From positions 1-16,117 of the forward strand of contig JBOGHU010000004.1 of assembly GCA_050742255.1 (NCBI GenBank): 16,117 bases of DNA, read 5' to 3'. A program made the position numbers and the translations under genes. Shown in pieces: positions 1 to 7,765 of this stretch. Source of the DNA: JBOGHU01 sp050742255. Lineage in GTDB: Bacteria; Actinomycetota; Acidimicrobiia; Acidimicrobiales; CADCSY01. Numbering within the stretch: the stretch's first letter is position 1; each line of letters opens with the position of its first letter. The notes under the pieces were generated by a model. The model had not been told where the DNA came from. It was given only the letters and a program-made list of their open reading frames with translations, and did no database searches.

Positions 1-1114
1 GCTCGGCGTCGCCGTGGCGCCACTCCTCGGCGGTGACCGCCGGGCCCCCCCCGGCCGGGCGCCACACCATCTCCTCCGAGCCGGGGTCCCGCACCCACTC
101 GCCCTCGGCCCACTCCTCCCCGCCGTAGCCCGCCTCCTCCTCGGCGAGCTGGCTCTCGCTGCGGATGTCGACCCGCCACCCGGTCAGCCGGGCCGCCAGG
201 CGGGCGTTCTGGCCTTCCTTGCCGATGGCGAGCGAGAGCTGGTAGTCGGGAACGATCACCTCGGCCGTTCCTGTCTCCTCGTCGATGCGGACCTCCTTGA
301 CCCGGGCGGGCGACAGCGCCTTCATGATGAAGTCCTCCACCTCGGTGGAGTAGGGCACGATGTCGATCTTCTCGCCACGGAGCTCGTTGACGACCATGCG
401 GACCCTGGCCCCCCGCGCCCCGACGCACGCCCCCACCGGGTCCACGTTGTGGTCGTTGGACCACACCGCGATCTTGGTCCGGTGGCCGGGCTCGCGGGCC
501 ACCGCCCGCAGCTCCACGATGCCGTCGGCGATCTCGGGTACCTCCAGCTCGAAGAGGCGCTTGATGAGGCCGGGGTGGGTCCGGCTGACGACGATCTGGG
601 GACCACGAGGGTTCTTGCGCACCTCGACTATGTAGGCCTTGAGGCGGGTGCCGGGCTCGGGCCGCTCGTAGGGCACCTGTTCCGCCTGGGGCAGCAGCGC
701 CTCCACCTTGCCCAGGTCGAGCAGCGTGAAGCGGCTGTCGGTCTGCTGGATGATCCCGGTCACGATGTCACCCTCGCGTCCCGCGTACTCCTCGTACTTG
801 AGCTCCCGCTCCGCCTCCCGGACCCGCTGGGTCAGCACCTGCTTGGCCGTCTGGGCGGCGATCCGGCCGAAGTCGTGGGGGGTGTCGTCCCACTCCCGGA
901 CCACGTTGCCGTCCTCGTCCAGCTCCTGGCCGTAGACCCGGATCTCGAAGGACTCGGCGTCGATGGTCACGTACGCCTCCTCGGCCGAGCCGGGCATCCG
1001 CTTGTAGGCCGAGACCAAGGCGTTGGCCAGGGCATCGAGGAGGGTGTCGACCGAGATCCCCTTCTCCCGGGCCAGGGCCTGGAGGGCCTCCAGCATCTCG
1101 AAGTTGGCGCTCAT
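1..1114 (-). CDS. nusA: Transcription termination/antitermination factor NusA (3' end outside window)
   Basis: NusA binds RNA polymerase and nascent RNA and modulates pausing, hairpin-dependent termination and antitermination. The ATG is at 1114-1112, preceded by a strong GGAGGAGGG (1130-1122). The 371 residues in the window show the family order: an N-terminal polymerase-binding domain (about 1-112, starting MSANFEMLEALQAL), an S1 domain (about 113-180), KH1 with GACVGARGARV (228-238) and KH2 with LAIGKEGQNARLAARL (295-310). After about residue 322 comes an acidic, Trp-containing tail (EEW, GEW, MVW, EEW). No stop codon is reached, so the gene continues past base 1. Its start overlaps the rimP stop as ATGA, so the two are translationally coupled. 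Family identity is clear; only the length of the tail is unknown. Confidence 0.96.
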   Translation of the reverse strand, partial: MSANFEMLEALQALAREKGISVDTLLDALANALVSAYKRMPGSAEEAYVTIDAESFEIRVYGQELDEDGNVVREWDDTPHDFGRIAAQTAKQVLTQRVREAERELKYEEYAGREGDIVTGIIQQTDSRFTLLDLGKVEALLPQAEQVPYERPEPGTRLKAYIVEVRKNPRGPQIVVSRTHPGLIKRLFELEVPEIADGIVELRAVAREPGHRTKIAVWSNDHNVDPVGACVGARGARVRMVVNELRGEKIDIVPYSTEVEDFIMKALSPARVKEVRIDEETGTAEVIVPDYQLSLAIGKEGQNARLAARLTGWRVDIRSESQLAEEEAGYGGEEWAEGEWVRDPGSEEMVWRPAGGGPAVTAEEWRHGDAE

Positions 1115-1602
1115 GGGCCCGCCCTCCTCCGGGACCCGCGCCGCCCCCGGGCCCAGTCGAAGACGGTGCGGGCCCGCTCGACCTGGTCCCAGGCCAGGCG
1201 GGACCCGTCCGCGGCACCGCCCTCGTCACCGGCGATCAGCAACCCCTCGTCGTCGACGGCCGCCAGCACCCCCTCCACCCGACGGCCCGCCTCGGTGCCG
1301 GGGACGGTCCTGACCCGGACCCGGGAGCCGACCACGGCCTCGAAGTGGGCGCGGGTGCGCAGCGGACGCTCGAGGCCGGGGCTGGAGACCTCCAGGGTGT
1401 AGCGGCCCGGCATCAGGTCGGCCCGATCGAGGGCCGAGGACAGCCTCTGGGACAGCTCGCTCAAGGTGTCGAGGTCGACGCCGCCGGCCCCGTCGACCAG
1501 CACCCGGAGGGTGGCGCCGACGAGCTCGACGTCGTACAGCTCGAGGCCCTGGCCCTCCACCACGGGCATGGCCAGCTCCTGGACCATTCCGGTCGTGCTC
1601 AT
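1111..1602 (-). CDS. rimP: Ribosome maturation factor RimP
   Basis: RimP is a cytoplasmic protein of two small domains that binds the 30S subunit and helps its maturation. The product is 163 aa, close to the usual 150-170. It shows the family motifs ELYDVELVG, LRVLVDG, LSQRLSSALD and VSSPGLERPL, followed by an SH3-like C-terminal part with VRVRTVPG. An upstream in-frame ATG (1665-1663) exists, but the ATG at 1602-1600 is preferred: it is preceded by GGGAGGGGG (1616-1608) and gives the normal N-terminus MSTTGMVQEL. The longer version would place its start inside the leader hairpin. The TGA stop (1113-1111) overlaps the nusA ATG, as in the widespread rimP-nusA operon. Confidence 0.95.
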   Translation of the reverse strand: MSTTGMVQELAMPVVEGQGLELYDVELVGATLRVLVDGAGGVDLDTLSELSQRLSSALDRADLMPGRYTLEVSSPGLERPLRTRAHFEAVVGSRVRVRTVPGTEAGRRVEGVLAAVDDEGLLIAGDEGGAADGSRLAWDQVERARTVFDWARGRRGSRRRAGP

Positions 1603-1644
1603 CTTCACCCCCTCCCACAGCGCCGACGCCGAACCCGACACAGA

Positions 1645-1671
1645 AGAGGCGTGGGCTGGGCCCACGCCTCT
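1645..1671 (-). promoter_or_regulatory. Perfect 12-bp hairpin in the proS-rimP gap (leader element or terminator)
   Basis: AGAGGCGTGGGC and its exact complement are separated by three bases. The hairpin lies 54 bases downstream of the proS stop and 42 bases upstream of the rimP ATG on the minus-strand transcript. No U-run follows; the next bases read TCTGTGTC. It could terminate proS transcription or act as an attenuator in the rimP-nusA leader. A smaller hairpin (GTCCG/CGGAC, 1676-1691) lies just upstream in the same RNA. The structure is seen directly; its role is inferred. Confidence 0.6.
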
Positions 1672-1714
1672 AGGGGTCCGACGAACCGGACGAATCCAAC
1701 GGAAACCGCCTTAT

Positions 1715-1720
1715 AGTATA
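1715..1720 (-). promoter_or_regulatory. Candidate -10 element TATACT upstream of rimP-nusA
   Basis: The minus strand reads TATACTATAA immediately after the proS stop codon (1728-1726), an A+T island in otherwise about 70% G+C DNA. No convincing TTGACA-like -35 is found 16-18 bases upstream; GTGGGA or CGTGGG occupy that position. Many actinobacterial promoters rely mainly on the -10. Transcription from here would give a leader of roughly 100 bases containing both hairpins. This is a candidate only. Confidence 0.4.
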
Positions 1721-1725
1721 GACCC

Positions 1726-3138
1726 TCAGTAGGCCCTTCCCACGACGGCCACCACCGCGGGGTCGTCGTCGCCGGTCGGCAGCGCCCCGTCGGCCCGGCG
1801 GAGGCAGCGGACCGTGACGCCGGCGCTGGCCAGGCGGTCCTCCCCGCCGGTGCCCAGGGCGGCCCAAGGGAGGCGGGCGAAGCCGGTCGTCGTCGCCTCG
1901 GCCGCCTCCTCGGCGGTGGCGACGTCGACGGTACGGGAGTCCTGACGCTCGGTGGCCGCGGCCAGCAGCGACCGCTGCACCTCCCCGAGGGTCTCGGCCA
2001 CCCGCTCCGACAGCTCGCCCACCGGGACGGGGACCTTGGCCCTGGTGTCACGGCGGACCATGGTCACCACCCCCTGGGCCAGGTCCCGGGGGCCGACCTC
2101 CACCCGCACCGGCACGCCCTTCAGCTCCCAGTCGACGCTGCGGCGGCCGAAGCTGGCGTCGACCCGGTCGTCGAGCACGGCCCGCACGCCCGCTCCGGTG
2201 AGCTCGGCGTGGAGCCCCACCGCCCGATCGCCGGCCCCCTCCTCGTCCCGGACCACCACGACCACCACCTGGGTGGGCGCCAGGCGGGGGGGCAGGCGGA
2301 GGCCGGCGTCGTCGCCGTGGGCCATGATGAGACCCCCCACCAGGCGGGTGGAGGCGCCCCACGAGGTCTGCCACACGTGGGACTCCTCGCCCTCCTCGTC
2401 GAGGAACCTCGTGCCGAAGGCCCGGGCGAAGTTCTGCCCCAGCTCGTGGCTGGTGCCCAGTTGGAGGGCCTTGCCGTCGCCCATCATGGCCTCGCACGTC
2501 AAGGTGTTGACGGCACCGGCGAAGCGCTCCCGGGCGGTCTTGCGCCCGGTGAGGACGGGGATGGCCAGCACGTTCACCATGAAGTCCTCGTACACCTCCG
2601 ACAGGATCCGGGCCGCGTAGGCGGCAGCCTCGGCCTCACTGGCGTGAGCGGTGTGGCCCTCCTGCCAGAGGAACTCCGTGGTGCGCAGGAACAGGCGGGG
2701 GCGCAGCTCCCAGCGCACCACGTTGGCCCACTGGTTGATGAGCAGGGGCAGGTCCCGGTAGCTCTGCACCCACTTGGCGAAGTAGCTGTTGATCACGGTC
2801 TCGCTGGTGGGGCGCACCACCGCCGGCTCCTCCAGCTCCTTGCCGCCGCCGTGGGTCACCACCGCCAGCTCGGGGCTGAACCCCTCGACGTGGTCGGCCT
2901 CCCGGCGCAGGTAGCTCTCGGGTATGAAGAGCGGGAAGTAGGCGTTCTCGGCTCCCGTGGCCTTGATGCGGCGGTCCAGCTCCGCCTGCATCCGCTCCCA
3001 CACGGCGTAGGCGTAGGGACGGATGACCATGGTGCCCCGCACCGGGCCGTTCTCGGCCAGCTCGGCCTTGGCCACCACGTCCTGGTACCAGCGGGGGAAG
3101 TCCTCGGCCTGGGGGGTGAGCACCGGCTTCCTGGGCAT
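1726..3138 (-). CDS. proS: Proline--tRNA ligase, short archaeal/eukaryotic-like type
   Basis: This class II synthetase attaches proline to tRNA-Pro in the cytoplasm. The product is 470 aa. The N-terminus runs LTPQAEDFPRWYQDVV and RGTMVIRPYAYAVWERM (35-51). RPTSET lies at 109-114, the class II motif 2 region (RWELRPRLFLRTTEF) at about 142-156, and motif 3 with GLIMAHGDDAGLRLPP at 268-283. A HGTP anticodon-binding domain follows, and the chain ends in GRAY. There is no editing insert of the kind found in the long bacterial type, and the length fits the short type (about 470-500 aa). A C-terminal Tyr that reaches the active site is known in this type. The ATG at 3138 fits the family N-terminus, but its ribosome-binding site is weak. 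It is divergent from the glycosyltransferase gene (100-base gap). Confidence 0.95.
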   Translation of the reverse strand: MPRKPVLTPQAEDFPRWYQDVVAKAELAENGPVRGTMVIRPYAYAVWERMQAELDRRIKATGAENAYFPLFIPESYLRREADHVEGFSPELAVVTHGGGKELEEPAVVRPTSETVINSYFAKWVQSYRDLPLLINQWANVVRWELRPRLFLRTTEFLWQEGHTAHASEAEAAAYAARILSEVYEDFMVNVLAIPVLTGRKTARERFAGAVNTLTCEAMMGDGKALQLGTSHELGQNFARAFGTRFLDEEGEESHVWQTSWGASTRLVGGLIMAHGDDAGLRLPPRLAPTQVVVVVVRDEEGAGDRAVGLHAELTGAGVRAVLDDRVDASFGRRSVDWELKGVPVRVEVGPRDLAQGVVTMVRRDTRAKVPVPVGELSERVAETLGEVQRSLLAAATERQDSRTVDVATAEEAAEATTTGFARLPWAALGTGGEDRLASAGVTVRCLRRADGALPTGDDDPAVVAVVGRAY

Positions 3139-3226
3139 CGCCCGCCGAGGCTACCGGGCAGGGTGGAGGCGAGCGGTGGCCGGGCCGTGGCCCGCTCCGA
3201 CCGCCACCCTTGCCGACCCACGGACC

Positions 3227-3230
3227 GAGG
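3227..3230 (+). promoter_or_regulatory. Ribosome-binding site GAGG that sets the glycosyltransferase start
   Basis: GAGG lies 8 bases before the ATG at 3239. The frame stays open further upstream to 3023, but that part runs antisense through proS, so this site supports the shorter start. The 100-base gap between the two divergent genes holds no clear -35/-10 pair. Confidence 0.5.
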
Positions 3231-3238
3231 ATGCAAGG

Positions 3239-5077
3239 ATGGGGCGGGTGGAGGCGGGAACCACCGTGCTGGTGCCAGCGGACCAGGTCCCCCACCCGGG
3301 CCCCGCCGCGGCTCGGGAGATCGCCCCGGGCCCGGCGGGGGGCTCCGTCGCCCGCTTCAGCGCCGCCGCCAGCCTGACGGTCCCCCCCGCCTTCCTCGCC
3401 GGCGCCGGATGGGCCCGGCGTTGGGTCGCCGAGGACGCCTTCATCACCCTCCGGGTGGTGGACCAGATCTTCGCCGGGAACGGGCCGGTGTTCAACGCCG
3501 GCGAGCGGGTCGAGGCGGCCACCAGCCCGCTGTGGACGTCGCTGCTCGCCGGGTCCCGGCTCCTCCTCCCGGTCCCGGTGGAGCGGCTGTCGGTGCTGCT
3601 GGGCCTCGGCCTCACCCTCGCCGGCCTCCTCCTCGCCACCCTCGCCTCGCTCCGCCTGGTCCGGCTGTCCCACCGGTCGGGGCCCGTGGTCCCCCTGGGC
3701 GCGCTGGTGGTGGTCGCCGTGCCACCGATGTGGGACTTCGCCACCTCCGGGCTCGAGACCGGGTTGACCTTCTGCTGGCTGGGTGGGTGCTTCTGGCTCC
3801 TGGCCCGGCACCGCCCCGGCCCCGGGACCCGGCCGCCACCCAGAGGGCTCTCGCTGGCCGGGGCGGCGACGATGGGCCTGGGGCCGCTGGTGCGGCCCGA
3901 TCTCGCCGTCTTCAGCGTCGCCTTCCTGGTCGCCCTGCTCGCCGTGACGGGCGGCTCGTGGCGCCGCCGGGGGGCTCTGCTCGGCGCCGGGTTGGCCCTG
4001 CCACTGCTGTACCAGGTCTTCCGCATGGGGTACTACGCCGCCCTGGTGCCCAACGCCGCCTTCGCCAAGGAGGCGTCCATGGCCCGCTGGAGCCAGGGCT
4101 GGTACTACCTCGGCGACCTGGTCGGCACCTACCGGCTGGCCGTGCCGCTGGCGGTGGTCGGGGCCCTGGCCCTGGCCCTCGCCGTCCGCCTGAGCCGGCG
4201 GGGCGGGGCAAGCGCCCTGCTCCTGGGCGCCCCGGTCGTCGGCGCCCTCCTGCACGGGGCCTACGTGGTCCGCGTCGGCGGCGACTTCATGCACGGCCGG
4301 CTCCTCCTCCCCGCCCTCTTCGGCCTGGCCATGCCCGTGATGGTGGTGGTGGCCGGCGGCGCCCTCCGCCTGGGGGCGGCGGCGACCGTACTGGCCTGGG
4401 CGGCGACCTCCGCCGGCCTCCGCCCCCCGTACGACCCGGTCGGGCCAGGGATGATCGCCGACGAGCGCCGCTTCTACGCCGACGCCGCCTCCCAGCCCAA
4501 CCCGGTGGTGGTAGCCGACTACGGCGCGAGCGAGTGGGCCCAGATGGGTCGTGAGGCCCGCTCGTGGGCGGTGGCGGGCCGGGGGCTCCTGGCTCTGCGG
4601 CCGGCGGGCCAGCCGGCCCACCTGCTCGACCTCGACCCCGGGCTCGGCATCGGGGCCGCCGTCGCCTCCGGCAACGTCGGGATCCTGGGGTTCGCGGCGG
4701 GCACCGACGTCGGGGTGGTCGACCTCCTCGGGCTGGGCGACTCCCTGGGAGGGCGCATCCTCCTCACCCAGCGCCAACGCCCCGGCCACGAGAAGGTCCT
4801 GGACCCGGCGTGGGTGGTGGCCCGCCTGGCCGCCCGGGGAGCGGCGCTCCCAGCGACGGTCTCGCCCACAGGGGTGGCCGCCGCCCGCCGGGCCCTCCGG
4901 TGCGGCCAGCTGGCCGAGCTCCTGGAGGCGACCCAGGCCCCTCTCACGCCCACCCGCTTCCTCACCAACATGGCCCAGGCCCTCCACCTGCACGGGCTCC
5001 GGGTCGACAACGATCCGCGGCGTGCCGAGCGCCAGCTGTGCCGCGGTCCCGGTCGGGCACCGCCCCGTGGTGCCTAG
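3239..5077 (+). CDS. AftB/ZomB-like multi-spanning membrane glycosyltransferase (GT-C type)
   Basis: The product is 612 aa with many hydrophobic segments between about residues 40 and 400, followed by a C-terminal soluble domain. The first loop has WVAEDAFITLRVVDQIFAGN (62-81) then GPVFNAGERVEAATSPLW. The acidic ED pair (65-66) matches the loop-1 acidic motif of GT-C enzymes that use polyprenyl-phosphate sugars. Further family marks are GGDFMHGRLLLPALF (347-361), GMIADERRFYADAA (from 404), GTDVGVVDLLGLGD (488-501) and GHEKVLDPAW (about 515-524). I recognise this pattern from the mycobacterial arabinofuranosyltransferase AftB and related ZomB-domain proteins. It probably transfers a lipid-linked sugar to an outer-envelope glycan; the actual sugar is unknown. 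Its stop lies 14 bases from the convergent end of the ATPase gene, with no terminator hairpin between them. Confidence 0.7.
   Translation: MGRVEAGTTVLVPADQVPHPGPAAAREIAPGPAGGSVARFSAAASLTVPPAFLAGAGWARRWVAEDAFITLRVVDQIFAGNGPVFNAGERVEAATSPLWTSLLAGSRLLLPVPVERLSVLLGLGLTLAGLLLATLASLRLVRLSHRSGPVVPLGALVVVAVPPMWDFATSGLETGLTFCWLGGCFWLLARHRPGPGTRPPPRGLSLAGAATMGLGPLVRPDLAVFSVAFLVALLAVTGGSWRRRGALLGAGLALPLLYQVFRMGYYAALVPNAAFAKEASMARWSQGWYYLGDLVGTYRLAVPLAVVGALALALAVRLSRRGGASALLLGAPVVGALLHGAYVVRVGGDFMHGRLLLPALFGLAMPVMVVVAGGALRLGAAATVLAWAATSAGLRPPYDPVGPGMIADERRFYADAASQPNPVVVADYGASEWAQMGREARSWAVAGRGLLALRPAGQPAHLLDLDPGLGIGAAVASGNVGILGFAAGTDVGVVDLLGLGDSLGGRILLTQRQRPGHEKVLDPAWVVARLAARGAALPATVSPTGVAAARRALRCGQLAELLEATQAPLTPTRFLTNMAQALHLHGLRVDNDPRRAERQLCRGPGRAPPRGA
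4684..4709 (+). repeat. 26-base direct repeat, copy 1 (inside the glycosyltransferase gene)
   Basis: The 26 bases here are identical to 10647-10672, in the same orientation and the same codon phase (both encode LGFAAGTD). The bases on either side differ. The two copies bracket the last 130 codons of this gene and the whole transporter operon. In this copy the residues fit the protein family, so it is probably the original. Confidence 0.75.
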
Positions 5078-5091
5078 CCCGCCCCGGCAGG

Positions 5092-6927
5092 TCAGCGCGT
5101 CCCCATCGCCAAGGGGTCGGACGAAGCCGTCACCAAGGCCCTCGTGTGGGGGTGGCTCGGGCAGCCCAGCAACTCTCGGGCGGGACCGTGCTCGACCACC
5201 TCACCGGCCCGGAGCACGTAGATGGAGTCACACAGGTAGGCCGCCTCGACGAGGTCGTGGGTGATGACGAGCATGGTGAGCCCGGCCCGGCACTTCAGCT
5301 CCCGGAGGACGTCGAGGATGCTGCCCCTCACCGACGCGTCCAGCATGGAGGTGGGTTCGTCGGCCACGAGCACCTCCGGCTCGCCGACCAGGGCCCGGGC
5401 CAGGGCGACGCGCTGCTGCTGCCCGCCACTGAGCTGAGCCGGGTAACGACCGAGCAGCTCGACCGCAGGCTCGAGACCGACTCGCTCCAGCGCGTCCGCG
5501 ACCCTGGCCCGTCCTCGACGCGCCCGCATCCCGGCGATGTCGAGAGGTTCGGCGACGATCTGCTCGACGCGCATCCCCGGGTGCAGGGCGTCGTAGGGAT
5601 CCTGCGTGATCATGGCGATGTTCCGCCGGTACCTGCGCAGCTCGTCCCGGGCGAGGGACGCCAGATCCCGGCCGCCCACCACGACCTGGCCCCCGGTCGG
5701 GACCAGGAGTCGGAGGAGGAGGCGCGCCAGCGTCGTCTTGCCCGAACCGCTCTCGCCCACGACCCCCGCTGCCTCGCCACGATGGATCGTGAGCGTCACG
5801 TCGTGGAGGGCGGTCGCTCGTGCCCTGCGACGAAGGGGGCCCTGGCGCGGGGTGAACACCTTGGTCAGCTCGGCTGTGCCGATCACCACCTCCGTGCTCG
5901 AGCGCCGGCGATCGGCTGGCATCGCGGTCGCAGGCCCCCTGTCGCCGTGGCCGCCGAGGACAGGCGCTGGCTGGCCTGTGCGGTACAGAAGACAGGCCAC
6001 CGTGGTGTCCCCGATGGTCGAAGGAGGCGGCTCCCGCTCCGCACAGTCCTCACGCGCATGGGGGCACCGTGGGTGGAACGGGCACCCCGGCGGAGGATGG
6101 AGGGGGTCCGGGGACCGCCCCGGGATCGCCGACCATCGCCGAGGGGCCGCCGACCCGGTCAGCTCCGGCATGGCCGCGAGGAGCGCTCTCGTGTAGGGGT
6201 GGCGCGGGGTGGTGGCCATGGTCGTCGCCGGTCCCACCTCGACCGCCTTGCCCCCGTACATGACGGCGACGCGGTCGCAGGCTCGCAGCACCACCCGCAG
6301 ATCGTGGGAGGCCAGCACCATCGCCAAGCCGAGCTCTCGCTGGAGGTGCTTGAGGAGCCTCAGGACCTGGCCCTGCAAGACCACGTCCAGCCCGGTCGTG
6401 GGCTCGTCGGCCACGAGGACGTCAGGGCTGCCGGCCAGCGCCATGGCGATGACGACCCGCTGCCTCATCCCGCCCGACAACTCGTGCTGGTAGCGGCCCA
6501 GGTCACGCTCCTCGAGCCCGGTGGCCTCGAACAGCTCCACGGCGCGCTCCCGCGCTCGACGGGCGAGGACCGGCGCGTGGGCGCGAACGGCTTCGACCAC
6601 CTGGGCGCCCACGGTGATGGTCGGGTTGAGGGCGCTCATCGCCCCCTGGGGCACCAACGAGATGCGGTTCCCCCGCAGCGCTCGGAGCTCATCCGCTCCC
6701 ATGGCGAGGATGTCCCGGCCGTCGAGGAGCATCCGCCCTGACACCTCAGCCGTTCGGGGCAACAGCCGGAGCAGGGACCGGCAGAGGGTGCTCTTCCCCG
6801 AACCGGACTCTCCGACCAGACCGAGGCACTCACCGGCGCTGAGCCCCAGGTCGACGCCGCGCACCGCCTCAACCGGGCCACGCCAGGTCGGGTACGCGAT
6901 GCGGACGTGGTCAAGCTCGAGCAGCAA
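5092..6927 (-). CDS. Peptide-type ABC importer, fused double ATPase (DppD-DppF-like)
   Basis: Cytoplasmic ATPase powering the adjacent permeases, about 611 aa. Half 1 has Walker A GESGSGKST (39-47), signature LSGGMRQRV and Walker B VLVADEPTTGLD. It is followed by the oligopeptide-transporter tail GCPFHPRCPHAREDC with a fourth Cys in TVACLLY. Half 2 has GESGSGKTT, LSGGQQQRV, VLVADEPTSMLD and the ITHD switch region. Single-chain double ATPases of this layout (GsiA-like) replace separate D and F subunits. The four-Cys tail resembles the one reported to hold an iron-sulfur cluster in mycobacterial DppD. The start is uncertain: the frame is open to 7023, but homology begins near LLLELDHVRIAYP, so TTG at 6927 is chosen. 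It overlaps the upstream permease by 17 bases. No obvious ribosome-binding site decides it. Confidence 0.9.
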   Translation of the reverse strand: MLLELDHVRIAYPTWRGPVEAVRGVDLGLSAGECLGLVGESGSGKSTLCRSLLRLLPRTAEVSGRMLLDGRDILAMGADELRALRGNRISLVPQGAMSALNPTITVGAQVVEAVRAHAPVLARRARERAVELFEATGLEERDLGRYQHELSGGMRQRVVIAMALAGSPDVLVADEPTTGLDVVLQGQVLRLLKHLQRELGLAMVLASHDLRVVLRACDRVAVMYGGKAVEVGPATTMATTPRHPYTRALLAAMPELTGSAAPRRWSAIPGRSPDPLHPPPGCPFHPRCPHAREDCAEREPPPSTIGDTTVACLLYRTGQPAPVLGGHGDRGPATAMPADRRRSSTEVVIGTAELTKVFTPRQGPLRRRARATALHDVTLTIHRGEAAGVVGESGSGKTTLARLLLRLLVPTGGQVVVGGRDLASLARDELRRYRRNIAMITQDPYDALHPGMRVEQIVAEPLDIAGMRARRGRARVADALERVGLEPAVELLGRYPAQLSGGQQQRVALARALVGEPEVLVADEPTSMLDASVRGSILDVLRELKCRAGLTMLVITHDLVEAAYLCDSIYVLRAGEVVEHGPARELLGCPSHPHTRALVTASSDPLAMGTR

Positions 6928-7765
6928 CGGGCACTCGGCTGGCGTCCAGGGATGGGTTGACCCGGTCCTCGATGGCCACCCCGACGAGGGCGAAGGCCAC
7001 GACCAGGGTCGCGATCGCCACACCCGGGGGAAGAACCCACCACAGCCACTGCTCGCCGAGGAACGCGCCGCGGGAGTTCGCCCAGAACAGCATGGTCCCC
7101 CAGCTGATGCGGGACGGGTCGCCCAGCCCGAGGAAGGCCAGCGAGGCTTCGAGCACGACCGCGATCATCGCCACGCGGACGAAGAGAGGGATGAGGAGCG
7201 GGACCGTGTAGTACGACACGTGCCTGGTGAGGATCCAGCCGGCCTGGGCGCCCATGACCTCCGCCGCCTGGACATGGCCTCGGGTCAACGCTCCCATGAC
7301 CTGGGCGCGGATGATCCGAGCCGGTCGCGCCCAGGCCAGGGCGGCGATGACGAGGATCTGGAGGAACAGGCTCCGCCCGAGGAAGGCGGCCAGCACGACC
7401 AGCAGGGGCAGCGTCGGCAGGGCCAGGCTCACGTCCACCGACCGAGAGACCAGCGCGTCCACCCATCCTCGGGAGTAGCCGGCAGCTGCACCCAGCACCG
7501 CCCCCAACGCGGTCGCGAGGGCCGCCGACGCCAGGCCGATGACGACCGAGGCCCGTGTCCCGAGGATCAGGTGAGACCAGATGTCGTGGCCCACGTCGTC
7601 GGTCCCGAGCAGGTGGGCCCCGCTCGGCGGTGCGTTCGGGGGGCCGGGCCGTGCGGCGGGGTCGTACGGCGCCAGCACGGGGGCCGACAGGGCCACCGCC
7701 ACGAACAGCCCGACGAGGGCGAGGCCGATGGTGGCGGCAGCCCCGAGCCGACGTCGAGGTGGCAT
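6911..7765 (-). CDS. Peptide-type ABC importer permease (DppC/OppC-like)
   Basis: Inner-membrane subunit forming half of the translocation channel, 284 aa, the normal size. The N-terminal helix (about 10-32) precedes the subfamily motif HLLGTDDVGHDIWSHLILGTR. Further hydrophobic segments follow, then the cytoplasmic EAA-type loop EVMGAQAGWILTRHVSYYTV, which contacts the ATPase. FLGLGDPSRISWGTML is also characteristic of the C-type permease. The ATG (7765-7763) shares one base with the TGA of the upstream permease (TGATG), so expression is coupled. The TGA (6913-6911) lies within the start of the ATPase gene. The substrate cannot be read from this subunit. Confidence 0.93.
   Translation of the reverse strand: MPPRRRLGAAATIGLALVGLFVAVALSAPVLAPYDPAARPGPPNAPPSGAHLLGTDDVGHDIWSHLILGTRASVVIGLASAALATALGAVLGAAAGYSRGWVDALVSRSVDVSLALPTLPLLVVLAAFLGRSLFLQILVIAALAWARPARIIRAQVMGALTRGHVQAAEVMGAQAGWILTRHVSYYTVPLLIPLFVRVAMIAVVLEASLAFLGLGDPSRISWGTMLFWANSRGAFLGEQWLWWVLPPGVAIATLVVAFALVGVAIEDRVNPSLDASRVPVAARA

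Noticed and set aside
14..1402. 462-codon open frame on the plus strand
   Set aside because: It is antisense to nusA and rimP, both with clear family motifs on the minus strand.
2209..4554. 781-codon open frame on the plus strand
   Set aside because: It runs antisense through proS and then out of frame through the glycosyltransferase. It is rich in Gly/Pro/Arg and has no family motif. It is a G+C-driven shadow.
2636..4993. 785-codon open frame on the minus strand
   Set aside because: It is antisense to the glycosyltransferase and out of frame with proS, with low-complexity composition and no recognisable domain.
4564..6741. 725-codon open frame on the plus strand
   Set aside because: It is antisense to the fused ATPase, whose Walker and signature motifs are intact on the other strand.
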